From Lathyrus oleraceus (taxonomy: Eukaryota; Streptophyta; Magnoliopsida; Fabales; Fabaceae), in the NCBI RefSeq assembly GCF_024323335.1, contig NC_066585.1:178067149-178131148 (forward strand): a stretch of DNA of 64,000 bases, in the 5' to 3' direction. Both the position numbers and the translations under genes were made by a program. A model generated the notes under the pieces. It did no database searches. It was not told the DNA's origin and saw nothing but the letters and a program-made list of their open reading frames with translations. Every line of letters starts with the position of its first letter. The first letter of the stretch is position 1. Of the stretch, positions 39,072-50,869 are shown in pieces.

Positions 39072-39211
39072 GCACTCACATTAGGGCCTTTTGGATTGAC
39101 TACTGTTTGGACAGGTAGTTGGTTCGATCCTTGAGCTTGTTGCATGACATTAATTGAAGTGGCAAGCTATCCAATTTTTGTTTGCAAAGTCTGAATACTA
39201 GAATCTGTTCG

Positions 39212-39932
39212 CTACTGAAATTGGAGACTATTTACAACCATTTGCTTGACAAGCTCCTCTAGTGAAGGTTCGGAAGGTGAAGAGGTGGTAACTTGTGGAG
39301 GGTTATATGGTGGTGGTGGTGACAGGGGTAGTATCAATTGTTTCACTAAAGAGGTAAGTTCATCAATTCTGGTTTCTAGAGCTTCATAAAGAAGAAACCT
39401 AAATCTCATTCACACCTTTTGCTTAGACCATAGAATTATCCCTAGTTATGAACTGTTGGGAGTTGAGTGACATATTCTCAATCAAGGATTTGGAAGAAAC
39501 TGGAGTCTTATCAACAAGTGCTCCACCACTAGCAGCATCTAAGATGTTTATCTCCATTGGTAGCAATCCTTCATAAAAGTATTGGATAAGTAACTGCTCG
39601 ATAATCTGGTGTTAAGGACAACTGAACACTAACTGCTTGAATCTCCCCCAATATTCTGCCAATGATTCATTGCCCTGTCTAATACCACATATATTCTTTC
39701 TTATTGATGCAGCTATGAAGGCAGGAAAGTATCTTTCTAGGAAGACTTTCTTTAAATCATTCCATGTTGTAATAGAATTTGGCTCAAGATAGTATAACCA
39801 ATCTTTTGCAGCACCTTGTAGTGAGAACGAGAATGCTCTCAGCTTGGTGTGATCCTCTGTGATTCCTTTAGGTCTCAAAGGTGTAGAACACATAACTTGA
39901 AATTCCTTCAAATGCCTATGCGGATCCCACAT
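39212..39932 (-). pseudogene. Athila gag remnant
   Basis: The 39932-39612 stretch shows the gypsy gag core: DPHRHLKEFQVMC, LRAFSFSLQGAAKDWLYYL, WNDLKKVFLERYFPA and LAEYWGRFKQLV. After a stop, 39409-39212 contains a Pro-rich segment (LPLSPPPPYNPP). The N-terminal part up to the primer site (39940-40558) is AT-rich and largely closed. Confidence 0.75.
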
Positions 39933-40558
39933 GCAAGACCATTAAACCTTGACAACAAGTGTATTAAACCAGATTTCAATTTGAAAGGTACAACAACAAC
40001 AAGATATTCAATACACAAAGAATTATAATTAACATAAGAGGCAACAAGTTCTCTCAGAGTTCTTTGGTCAGCCATGTTAAATTCAATAGAAAAAAATCAA
40101 GAAACAATGAGAAAACACATAACTAATTTAGTAATGCAGCAACAAATAGGAAAATACCGAAACTGTCCCTATTAAGCAAAAATAATTGAAATACAGAAAA
40201 AATGATTAAAATAAAAGAAAAAAAATAAAAAAACACAAAAATTAATCTAATAAAGTCATTAAGAATTTTGAGAATTTTTTCGGAATTTTCTATAATTACC
40301 AAAACAGAATTTTTTTATAGAAAAATTAGAAAAATAAAGAATTTTGGATTTTTAGGGAGGCATCCAAAATTTAGTTTCTAAATAGAGACTTTCGATCCTT
40401 CATTTTTTCTAATGACTCGACAAAGAATCAGAATAATCTGAGACGATTTTCTTAAAAACAGATTTTTTTTTGCTAAAACGTAAAAAGGCCAGAAAGTTGG
40501 GGCAAAAACGTTGAAACACAACACCTATGACTATAATAATTGTTAAAATTTACAAGAG

Positions 40559-40576
40559 TCCCTGACAACGGCGCCA
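40559..40576 (-). other. Primer binding site of the Athila-like element
   Basis: The minus strand reads TGGCGCCGTTGTCAGGGA, matching the tRNA-Asp-type primer site seen in Athila and Tat elements. It lies 3 bases inside the 5' LTR edge (40580). Confidence 0.85.
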
Positions 40577-40579
40577 ATT

Positions 40580-41632
40580 TGATCCGTTGTCGCACACAGG
40601 TCAAAAACGAGTAACTAAGAACGATAGTTTAGGGAAGCGACACTCGAGTATCGTATCGCAATGACTCTTGACAAATTAACCAAATAAGAAAACAAAATAG
40701 GAGGGTTTCGATTCAATTTAGAATTAGTGATTATAAAAAGTGATTATGAAAGTGATTATAAAAAATGATTATAAAATAAGTTAATCTACTATTTTGGTTT
40801 CCTAACTTATCATTGGTTAATACAATTTTCATGCCCCAAGCGGATTCTAATCCCTTTTCGATTACAGTAACAATAACAAGCGCATTGATACTAATATATG
40901 ATATATGTTCATAATTTCAGAATTAAGCAAACAAATTATGAATTAAGCAAACAGGTTAAGCACACGCTAATTAAGCAAACACGATTATGGAACATATATC
41001 AATCGAAATTAATCAACACATATTCTATAGAACTTGAATAAAGCATACAAGACATACAACAAAATACTGAAAGGGAAAAGACATTTGATTGAAAATTAAG
41101 AAACCTCAAAGTATCGGTGAAAACCGATTACAACAGATCAAGCTTATGAACTTTAGTTCTCAATGAAATCGTCTAAGCAATATTGTATATTCAAAATTCA
41201 GAATAGGATTACGCTAGCAGTGAAAGACCTAATATAATAAAAGGAAATTTAGGCCCTTATAGAATCCGACCTGAAAATTATAAAAACCGGCTCAAACTAA
41301 CTATTTTAATTAAGTATGAAACTTCAACGAATTATTCAACCATCCTTCACTCCGAATCAACTTTTTACTTAAACATAAAACTTGTAGCTTTTTCTCTTAG
41401 CTTTCTAACGCATATCACAATGCGTCAATCCTATTCCCGTAGCTCAAGTTATGGTGTACATAGTGACAAGGTATCAAATAATTATGTATGCTAAAAATAA
41501 AGTACGAAAACAAAATAAAGCCAAAAATAAACTTAAATATAAAAACATACTAAAATAGTAAAAATAGTAGAATAAATTATAAAGTTGCCTAAGTACAATA
41601 GTAGAAGAATGTGCATCAAAATACACTAATCA
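40580..41632 (-). repeat. 5' LTR of the Athila-like element
   Basis: Starts TGATCCGTTGTCGC and ends CACTAATCA in plus orientation; matches 27512-28509 with small indels. Confidence 0.85.
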
Positions 41633-41637
41633 CTCTA

Positions 41638-42395
41638 CCTAAGAAAGGAAATTCACTACTTTGAATTAGTACCTTTATTCTTACAAGAACCAAAAAACTA
41701 TATGTTGTTCAAAGCCTCTTCATTATCCTAGTGACATTCTATTTAGTGACTCCCCAAAAAAACAATGTTGAATATTATAACTCAAGTAAGACAAATCAAC
41801 TATGCCAAGCTACTTAAACATAATGGTGTACACAAAGATTCAACCCTAATCCAGTTATGACATTAACGTGGAATACAAGGAATGAAAGACTCACAAACCC
41901 TAGACACTAAGAATTTTCTCTTGTGTACAAAATCCTCATCTTAACATGAGAATTGAGTCTCCTTATATAACAATGCATTTTGGGCTTTTCTCCTTGGATC
42001 TTTGATTTAATTTCGTCTAGAATCTTTGCATAATCTGTTGGATATGATTTGTGTCATAAATATATCCAACAGAAATATATGATTTGGTTTGTTTCAAAAT
42101 CAATTTTAAATCACATTTAAATCTAATTTGATTTTCACAGTTGTCTAACAAATCATATAATCATATTGCTAAACAAAAGCAATAAAATCTAACTAAATCT
42201 TCAATAAAAAATTCCTTCCAAAATGCAACATTCTGGCCTGTTGAGAAAGGCCCAGATGTCGTACCCACATGCTCTGACATCACGTCCAACATGTGTCCCT
42301 TATTCACCAGAAATCATATTGAAGTAGCTGAGCAAACTTAAATACTTCTACATGTTGTTGTTTTGCAAAATGTAGCTAATCTAAAAGGAACAACA
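41638..42395 (-). repeat. Copia element B 3' LTR, main piece
   Basis: On the minus strand it starts TGTTGTTCCTTTTAGATTAG at 42395, right after the polypurine tract AGCAAAGGGGGAGAT (42410-42396). With 27381-27511 it totals about 890 bp. The part 41805-41995 is repeated at 49178-49372, the 5' LTR remnant of the same element. Confidence 0.75.
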
Positions 42396-43531
42396 ATCTC
42401 CCCCTTTGCTAAATTATGGCAAAACAAATCTTTAAGGTAAATAACACTCATTCAATCAGAACAAGTAACATACAACAAAATACCATCAAAGCATGAACTA
42501 TCAATATCAGCAGCATCTCTCATCAGAGTTGTAGCACAACATCGAAAAATCAACAACATTAAGGATAAATGCTACACAAGTACAATTCTCCATAACGAAC
42601 TAGTCAGTCATGCCATCATTCATAATCTTAGTCATGCATGTTACTTAGTTAGCACATAGTTAGTAGCATATAATCCTACCAATTAACAATTATCATCATG
42701 CAATTATTCACATACTTAGTCACGCATAACACAAATAGTTAGTAGTTAGTATAAGAATATGCAAAATACTATTAACACATGTTTACTCCAAAAGGGCCAG
42801 ATGTCTTGCCTGATGCTCCAGCATGTGAGCACACAGTCAGATCAGGATCAAATCAGTCATCAAGAATTAGTTCCAATCACAATAGTTTTTACTAGATAGT
42901 ACAAAGAATACGCATTAGTATATGTTGAACTCCATACACCACATAGTCAGTAGTCAAGTTAGCCACTCCACTACATACACCATTTCTCCCCCTTTTTTTC
43001 TGCAAATTGGCAAATAGAAGAAAAGAGAGAAAACCAGAGGAATCCTACCAAACAACTCAGAGTAGAGAAGTCTTCCTTCAAAGCATATCCAATCTTCCAA
43101 ATATTCTAAATCCAAATATTTTTCCAAACTGATTTGGATTAACAAATTGCATCCAAAAGACATATTTTCTAACCAAATGTTGTACTAGCGGTCTGCGTGC
43201 CAAAATGTCCAACAACATGTTCTAGACATCTTGCTTTCCGTTTTGCCTATAAAAAATAAGCTAACCAAAGAAACAACAATATCCCTCTTTGAATACTTTT
43301 TAGGCAAAACATATATTTGACCATTTCTTCAAGATTACTCCACAACTAGTGCTCAAGAGACAAACATTATCAAAGAAGTTTGCCCTTTTCTTTTTCTCCC
43401 CCTCTTTACCTAAAAAGAGACAAAGTTCATAGAGAGAACCATAAACAAAACAACAAGCTTCAAGATCCATAACAAAAGCTTGACATGAATAACAACCAAC
43501 CAGACCATCATATATCTTCAACCAAAAGACC
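42396..43531 (-). other. Non-coding 3' leader of Copia element B
   Basis: Between the env-like stop and the 3' LTR. It contains repeated purine tracts on the minus strand (AAAAAAAGGGGGAGAAATG at about 42987, AAGAGGGATATTG at about 43280, AAGAGGGGGAGAAAAAG at about 43400). No coding sequence is recognised. Confidence 0.5.
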
Positions 43532-45787
43532 TTAAGAATGGGACAAGTACCGTGGAACAAGAACACAAGACCACAAGACCACAATCATCAAAGGAACACC
43601 AAAATAACACCAATAACTGGTTGAGATAATAAAGCTCCAACATCTCTCCATCAAAAACCATATCGGGTTGTCAATAGATTTACAAATGTTGGACACAATG
43701 TTTGAGACATCTTTCCCAACAGGGTTCTATTTATAGAACCACTTGTGTGGGTTGTAAGCTAAAAATCTCACTTAAGTGTATGTGGCCCATATCTTATGAT
43801 ATACCAAAATCACTTAAGCGCGTGGTACCTTACCATATTTCATATTCTACTTAAGTGAATCATACCTTACGATGTTCTACAATTCACTTAAGTGCACCGT
43901 ATGTTATAGTGTTCCTTATTTACTCTCTCTCTCTCTCATCAATCTGTCCTTTTGTGTGTGACCCTGTAGGTTCTCGCGACATTGGTAATTATATTAAATC
44001 ACATATTTAACATAATAAACAGTGAGCGGTATCTAGCAACACCTCACTGTTACCCAAGACACATAAATGTCATGTGATATGACAAATCCTTTTGTGATAA
44101 TACTTATGTGTACAATTACCCTTTTGCCCTTATGTCTATATTGAACACAAGGCATAGACCGTATCATCCTTGTCCAGTCCAATATTGGGCCCGTAGACAT
44201 TTATCCTGTTACACAGGATAAGCAAATTCTATCTAGGTCACTCATGTCCCTCAGCATGCTTCGTGGAGTACCCATCAACTGTCTTTATGGTCATCCCGTT
44301 ACGGACAATGTTTGATCAGTAATAAGGCACTCGACTCTACATCTAGGGTCCATAGTGGTTTTAGGTCGAAGGGTGGTATACACCATTATCACCATGAGAA
44401 TAACTTATGACACTTTGCATAACATTCTATATAGTATTCTCATAGTGGGTCAATCCAGTATAAATATTACTCTTAATATTCATACCTATGTTTAAGACTT
44501 GATAACTCCTTATCCATGATCCATGAGATGTGATCATCAGTCTATACACACAATAGTCTTAATGCTTTAATGTTATCCCACTTCACAACAAAGCTCAACT
44601 ACGGATACTTTAAGAATAGTGTCCTTACGTTTAATGGGATCTCATGATCAAGTCACACTTGATATATTAAATGGACTAGCTATTCTAGGGAGTTTAATAA
44701 ACAAATATAATAAAGAAAAAACCTTTTATTATTAATAAATAATTCGATACAAGTACCAAAAGTATTGGCCTCTAGGGCTTACACCAACACCCAAAAGGAA
44801 TATCTTCATTCTTAACCTCAATCTCCTTCATCAACTTATGATAACATGATCCAGCAATCAACACTGTCTTTAACAACTGAACATCACTATGAAGCTCCAT
44901 AATTTCATTATACTTAAGTAATTCAAGATAATGTTCTTCTTCATCCTCACTTGCAGTTTCCTCTTCTTCCATGGTCATAATCTTGTCAATAGAGGTAACC
45001 TTACTTCTGCCCATATAATCACCAATAATTTGAGGTGAAAACTTTACACACTTTTCTCTATCGTACACTTTTTTATACTCCTTACGACCTTCAACATTAC
45101 ACTTAGAAGTAATGTTCACAATGAATTTTGTGACAAAATTTTCATAGCATGGACCAACAAATTTTATAAATTCCAAGATATATTTACAATCAAAATCTTC
45201 TTTACTTAACTCTCATTCACAAGCAACTCTTATTTGGAAGACGTACTTCTAACTCTGAACACTGGTTACAGAATGGAATGACACATTATCCACGGGGGTA
45301 GCAGGAACATTCACATAAATTCTCTTTCCATAAACCTTTCTTCTTGCAAGCCTCCTTTGCATTAATTTCTACAATATTTCACACATCCAAATACCAAGAG
45401 CACCCTTATCTTTTTAATTTGAGCGTTCTCTAAGGCTTTGGTAAAAATATCTCTTAATATCTTAACTTTTAGACCAATAGAGTAGGTAAAACTTCCTATA
45501 ATACTCGTCACAATTTCAGACTGCATTTGTTTAACATAATGTTCCAACATCTTGTCTGACGTTTCACCAAACAGTTCACCATAGTTATACGAAGGAACTC
45601 CAATAGGAAGAATTATGCCATAATCAACAATCTTTTTTATCTTCTTCTTCTTAACTACTATAGGTTGTTCATTGTTGGGTGGACCTCCGGCCTGACCATC
45701 AGCCTTCCCTTTAATGATAACTCCTTGCATGAGTCTCATAAAGCCCATAAGTGGTAATTCTGAAATAGGAATAAGATGTTGAGACAT
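43532..45787 (-). pseudogene. Env-like ORF of Copia element B, split by a solo LTR
   Basis: Starts MSQHLIPISELPLMGFMRLM at 45787, with SYNYGELFGETSDKML and a basic KKKKIKK cluster. After stops, 45176-44772 holds FIKFVGPCYENFVTKFIVNI, YDREKCVKFSPQIIGDYMGRS and an acidic stretch, a domain known from putative plant transposon proteins. The reading frame continues across the solo LTR: IPFG before it, KDVSNIVSNICKS after it, then a hydrophobic C-terminal segment around YFGVPLMIVVLWSCVLV and a stop at 43532-43534. Function unknown; the terminal hydrophobic span is what an anchored protein would have. Confidence 0.65.
43720..44789 (-). repeat. Solo LTR in the env-like ORF
   Basis: On the minus strand it starts TGTTGGTGTAAGCCCTAGAG at 44789. 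The flanks cccaa (43715-43719 and 44790-44794) are a perfect TSD, and removing the block plus one TSD keeps the env-like frame open. The distal edge ends in CTG rather than CA. A TATAAATAG box (43736-43728, minus) sits in a small hairpin only 9 bases from that edge. Upstream of the box are four CACTTAAGTG-type palindromes (43769-43894). Confidence 0.75.
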
Positions 45788-45793
45788 CTTATA

Positions 45794-47430
45794 TCACAAC
45801 TTGGTTTGCTTTCCAACTTGACACATGTCATGAATTTTACCTTCTTCAATCTTGAGTTTTTGCAACCCCTTGATACCATCTTCAGATATGATCTTCTTCA
45901 TGCTCTTAATCTTGGATGAGGGTTGAGAAATCCACACATAATAGTTATCTTTGGATTTTGAACCCTTCATTAACACCATTTATCTTTTCTAGAGACAATA
46001 CATTCTGACTTGTTGTATCTAACATTCAAACCTTGATCACATATTTAACTTATGTTAACCAAGTTAATAGTTAATCCTTCTACTAGCAGCACATCATCAA
46101 GACATGGTAAATTTGGACTCACCCATTTGCATATCCCCTTGATTCTTCCTTTAGTTCCATCACCAAATATGACATAACTATTAGAATATGGATTTAACTG
46201 TTTAATGTAGCTCCTATCACCAGTCATATGCTGTAAACATCCATTATCAAAATACTAATCCTTTCTAGAAGAAACTCTAAGAGGAACATGAGCTAAGAGA
46301 CATTTGACAGTTTCCTTTGGTTTCCATAACTTTCTTAACTTGAGTTTTCTTCCCTTTCTTTCCTTTTGACTATAATGTTGAGGATATCCATATAGTTTAT
46401 AGAAAAAGGGTATTATATGACCATATCTACCACATTGGTGACATCTCTTAGAATAGTTCTTATAACCCCTATGTTGAGGGTACACATGTCAAACACGATG
46501 TTGAGACATGTGGTCCACCATCTGAAACTCAGTCTTTTTCTTAGGTGGGACTTTGATCTTTTTGTTCATGGAACTGTAGTCAAAGTCTACATATTTCATA
46601 TTTCCTTCCAATAAACCATTTAATATATCTGAACTGTTATTCTTCATATGAATAGATTTTGGAATATTTTCAAGATTGGACTTTAGCAATGTGACTTTTC
46701 CAGATTTGTAATGGCTGAGCCAAGCTTCTCTTTTCCAAGGAGTATAACACTTATGATCTTCTTTTATTTCTCTTATCTGAAGCAAGACTCATTCTATTTA
46801 GTGAGTAGCTCTCTATACAAGAGTCATATTTCCCAATAAAATCCATCACTTTATTATCTATTTCTCCTTCACTTTCATCATCATATTCAGACCAAGTGAT
46901 ATATAATTCTTTTTTCTCCTTCTTTAGAAAAGTAGGACATTCAACTTTAATATGACCAAACCCTTCACATTCTGAACACTGATCTCCTTTACCTTCATTA
47001 TTTTTGAAATCATATTTTCTTTTGTTTAGGGGACTGATGTATGACCTCTTATCTGGGACATTTGTCCTATAATTTCTATCCAACTTTTTTAAATCACTAT
47101 TAAACTTTCTCCCATTATCCTTATCACCCTGATCTTCCTTCACTTCAGTATTAGATACAAAAGTTACACCTTTGCTCTTTTTTCTCTCTCCTGGTCTTCC
47201 ATTTATAAAAACTTCAAAGGTTTAAAGAGAATCAATAAGTTTATCAATCTTCAAGGTTCTTAAGTCTTGGACTTCTCCAATAACTGTTACTTTCATGTCA
47301 AACTTCTAAGGTAAAAAATCTGAGAATCTTTCTAACAATCTTTTCTTCTGACACATTTTCTCCCAAAGCAAGAGAATTGTTGGTTATGTCATGCAGATAA
47401 ATGTTAAAATCAATATGGATTCATTTCCCT
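45794..47430 (-). pseudogene. Copia B gag end, protease region and gag-pre-integrase
   Basis: Fragments in order: zinc knuckle CSECEGFGHIKVEC (46978-46937, complete CX2CX4HX4C), an acidic block, a second Cys/His motif CHQCGRYGHIIPFFYKLYGY (about 46440), MTGDRSYIKQLNPYSNSYVI..GDGTKGRIKG (46227-46045), DDVLLVEGLTINL, and the pre-integrase region SEDGIKGLQKLKIEEGKIHD..QVGKQTK ending near 45800. Many frameshifts. Integrase core, reverse transcriptase and RNase H are absent: the next coding sequence is already the env-like ORF. Confidence 0.75.
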
Positions 47431-47473
47431 CATTCTCATACTTTCAAACTTGGTTGTGAGGAGCTCAAAAACT

Positions 47474-48922
47474 TGATCAGAAAAATAGCAAGTGTACTAT
47501 TTTTACCGATGTAGTAATAAGGAGTTTTATTTCCAAGTATCGATCTCAAGGATTGCGTAGGAAATACTTATTTTAATTTGATTCTATCAGAACAAAAAGA
47601 TAATGGTTTGGCTGTTTTGAAATAGTAAACACGAAAATAGTAAAAATAATTGATTAAGATAAAAGATGCTAGGGTGAGTGGTTGAGTTACCCGGTTATGA
47701 ATTCAGTCAAAATTTCCTTAATACATATGAAACATTCAATCACCCTACCTCAGAATGTTCTTACTTAAGTCCTTAAGGAAGAAACTATTAAACTACCAAT
47801 TCTTACTCAAATGTCCATTCAATTAATCATTGGTTTTAATCATACAAAATATCAAGGTTTACGGTGATTTACGAAAGTTACTAGTCCTAGATGATGCATT
47901 CATAAACCCAATTGTGTGAAAACCCTAACAATCACAATCCTGTTATTGAAAGTCATAGATCAATTTGTATTTGTCTGATACAAACGCATAATAACATCAC
48001 ACAATTGAATTGAAATACGTAACATAGTAATCAAGAAATCATTTGTTCAAATTCATAACATGCGATGACATCAGGACCACCCCCTAGCATCAGGGGGTTT
48101 AGCCTCTCATAGTACTTAAAGAACTCATAAAGTAAAGATTAGACATTACAAAGAATTAGGAGAGTTTGATCTTCAATGGTTGATACCCTTGAATCTCGCC
48201 GTCTTCAAATCCGTCGTATTCGCTATCTTCTCCAATGCAATGCTTTCGTCCGTCTGTCAAAAGGTGCCTTCTTCTTTCTCTTCCAAGCCTTCTTATAGCT
48301 TCAGATGAATCTCCTCTAAGCAAAAGGTCCAAACTACCCTTAATGAGCAGAATCGGTTCACAAAGCAAAAATTAGGTTTTCCAAGCTGCGTCCAATCAAC
48401 ACGGCCGTGTGGTGGCACACGGGTGGCCGTGTTGTTCTTCATAATTAGTTATTTTCAGCACAAGCTACAGTGGCAACAACACGGGCCGCGTTCCTCCACA
48501 CGGGTGCCCGTGTTAATGCACTGTTTTAATCAACACGGCCGTGTGGTGGCACACGGGTGCCCGTGTTGATCTCTGTTTTTATGCTCCCATTCTGCTCTGC
48601 CTGATCAACAACACGGACAGTGTTGTGGCACACGGGTGCCCGTGTTGACATGCTGTTTCTTCATATTTTTGCCTTTCAGAGTGTCCATAACTTCACCATT
48701 CTTGCTTTTAAACCTGTGCAATGGCCTGTAACAATGACACTACCAAACAAAGCATAAACGAGATCTTTTTGACATAGACTTGTAATCGAATGCAATGCGA
48801 TACCAAACCAACAAAACATGATAATTGACTACAAAGCAACTGAAAACAAACATAAATCTTACCAAAGTGATGAAAATATGTCGGATTAACGGCGGGAATT
48901 CAATGGAAATGGTGACCGATCA
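47474..48922 (-). repeat. Gypsy LTR (Athila/Tat type) inserted in Copia B gag
   Basis: A 1449-bp block, on the minus strand TGATCGGTCACC (48922) to TTTTTCTGATCA (47474), with the phrase AGTATCGATCTCAAGGATTG typical of such LTRs near the inner end. Gag coding resumes on both sides (KVRMS before, LLTTKFESMRMRE after). Eight extra bases (AGTTTTTG, minus) on the inner side resemble the spacer that normally precedes a TGGCGCC primer site. Contains the GC-rich palindrome array 48397-48647. Confidence 0.65.
48397..48647. repeat. Array of four paired ACACGGCCGTGT / ACGGGTGCCCGT palindromes
   Basis: Four doublets of the form CAACACGGCCGTGT-GGTGG-CACACGGGTGCCCGTGTTG, with decay in the first boxes of doublets 2 and 4. 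The GC content is striking against the AT-rich surroundings. Confidence 0.85.
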
Positions 48923-48924
48923 AG

Positions 48925-49177
48925 CTACAACAATGACATCCTAACCTTATATGTGTCTTCATGAACAGTCTTGAGAATTTCCCAAGCTTCTTTTGCTTGA
49001 GTAAAATTGTTGATTAGTCTGAACATATTCTTGTCAACACCATTGAATATATCATTCAAGGCTTTATCATTACCAAGAGCTTCATTATCTTCAGCTCCGA
49101 ACCAATTAACTTCAGACTTCAAGCTTGTTGAACCATCTTGAGAAGTGATCATAATATGTTTCCAACCTTTAACACAA
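48925..49177 (-). pseudogene. Copia B gag N-terminal part
   Basis: Reads VKGWKHIMITSQDGSTSLKS...NDIFNGVDKNMFRLI...AKEAWEILKTVHE, the UBN2-type gag core. Its first 40 or so codons and the primer site are missing: LTR sequence begins abruptly at 49178. Confidence 0.75.
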
Positions 49178-49372
49178 CTATGCCAAGTTATGAAACATAG
49201 TGGTGTATACAAAGATTCAACCCTGATCTGTTTATGGCATTATCGTGGAATACAAAGAACGAAAGGCTCACAAACCCTAGACACTAAGACTTTTCTCTTG
49301 TTTACAAAATCATCATATCAACATGAGAATTGAGTCTCATTATATAGAAATTCATTTTGGGCTTTTCTCCTC
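49178..49372 (-). repeat. Copia element B 5' LTR remnant
   Basis: About 195 bases closely matching 41805-41995 of the 3' LTR (CAACTATGCCAAG...CATTTTGGGCTTTTCTCC). It is cut on the right by the CACTA transposon. Confidence 0.75.
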
Positions 49373-50267
49373 CACTACTACAAAATATACCTTTGGTAAC
49401 ACTATTTTACTATGGTCATCCAGCCCACCATTGTAATATCTAAAACTGGAAGCACCTGGATTTTATTTTATTTTATTAGAAGACATTTCATTACGATTGT
49501 GTGAAACAACCATGGTGATAAATTAAGTTTTACAAGCTTCGAATCCCAGCAACAACATTTTTCCATTTTCCCTATTAAAAAAAGTGTGTGTCCCTTAAAT
49601 TCATAAGTTAAACAAAAATTGAAAAATGTTTAACTATAGTTCTATTTATCCACCATTGTAACATGTTATGTATTTCACTATGGTTGTTCTTATCAACCGT
49701 GGTGAAAGGCTTTATTGTTAACTAAGACAAAACAAATTCTTTATTTCCTTCATAACATGCCCTAAGCGAACCAGACGACGACGATAGCAAACTCTTCGTC
49801 TTCACTATCTTTCTTCATTTGGAACAAAAATCTTCACCATCTTCATTCATTTGGAACAAAAATATTCACCATCTTAATTTTGTGTTCACCATCTTCATTC
49901 ATTTGGTCTCTTTCTCCTCTTCAAAGTATGGTACGTTACTTTTCATGGTTGATGTTCATTGCTTTTATTCCTTTTTTGTTGATTTTATCGTTACTTTTCA
50001 TCGCTGATTTTCATTGATTTCATTGTATTTTTGAAACTCCGTCAGAACATTATAATCACAATGGACATATAAATTGTAGTGTCCATTTCGTTCATGGTTC
50101 ATAGTTCATTGTGTTTTTTGTTGTTAAATATTATATTATTGTGATGGATATGCATATGCTTTAAGTTTAGTGTTTGTTATGAATATGCTTTAGATTTGGA
50201 TATGATCTAGGTTTAGGTTTTGGTGTACCATTCACATTATTCTTTTGATATAAATTTCAGAATTTAT

Positions 50268-50869
50268 TATAGATAGTAGTTGGATAAAAACTGGTCGATT
50301 AGGTCCAGTATATGAGAAAGGAGTTCTTGAATTCCTTGAATACGTTGAACAAAAAATCTTCCTAAAAATGATGATATCTTTTATTTTCCTTGTGTTATTT
50401 GCGGGAATTTCAATAAAGGTACAAAAGAAGAAATATTCCATCACCTATGTTATGATGGTATATGTCAAAATTATACTATATGGACATGGCATGGTGAAGT
50501 AGATGAAAATCAAAACACGGCGTCACAAATTCACGAAGTTGATGAAGATGAAGATACAAATGATCGACTAAAATATATGTTTCGTGATATTGGAGAATCT
50601 TCTTTTAGGAAAGTTCATATTTATGATACTTTATGTAGTGATAAGGACACCTCTTTATATAATGGGTGCAAAAGTTTTACACAATTGTCCATGATGTTAA
50701 AGTTGTTTTATCTGAAAGCAAAAAATGGGTGGTCGGATAAAAGTTTCACGAAATTTCTTGATTTGCTGAAACAAATGTTACTAAAAGATGATAATTTTTT
50801 GGGTCGCTGTTATGATGCCAAGAAGATATTGTGTTCAATGGGTTTGGAGTATATCAAAATACATGCATG
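50268..50869 (+). pseudogene. CACTA transposase (TNP2 type), 5' part
   Basis: Starts after a TTTCAG splice-acceptor-like site with DSSWIKTGRLGPVYEKGVLE, the transposase-associated N-terminal domain, then (frameshifted) HLCYDGICQNYTIWTWHGEV. The open part 50577-50869 reads LSMMLKLFYLKAKNGWSDKS and KKILCSMGLEYIKIHAC, the start of the TNP2 domain, where the Ogre-like LTR interrupts it. Confidence 0.8.

Larger units (their letters stand above)
27512..41632 (-). mobile_element. Athila-like Ty3/gypsy element, internally deleted and split by a nested gypsy element
   Basis: LTRs are 40580-41632 (5', 1053 bp) and 27512-28509 (3', 998 bp), about nine tenths identical by eye, TG...CA bounded. The TSD ctcta is perfect at 27507-27511 and 41633-41637. 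The primer binding site at 40559-40576 reads TGGCGCCGTTGTCAGGGA on the minus strand, as in Athila/Tat elements. The polypurine tract AAGTGTGGGGGAATT is at 28510-28524. The interior without the nested Tekay-like element is only about 3.5 kb; most of pol is missing. Confidence 0.85.
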
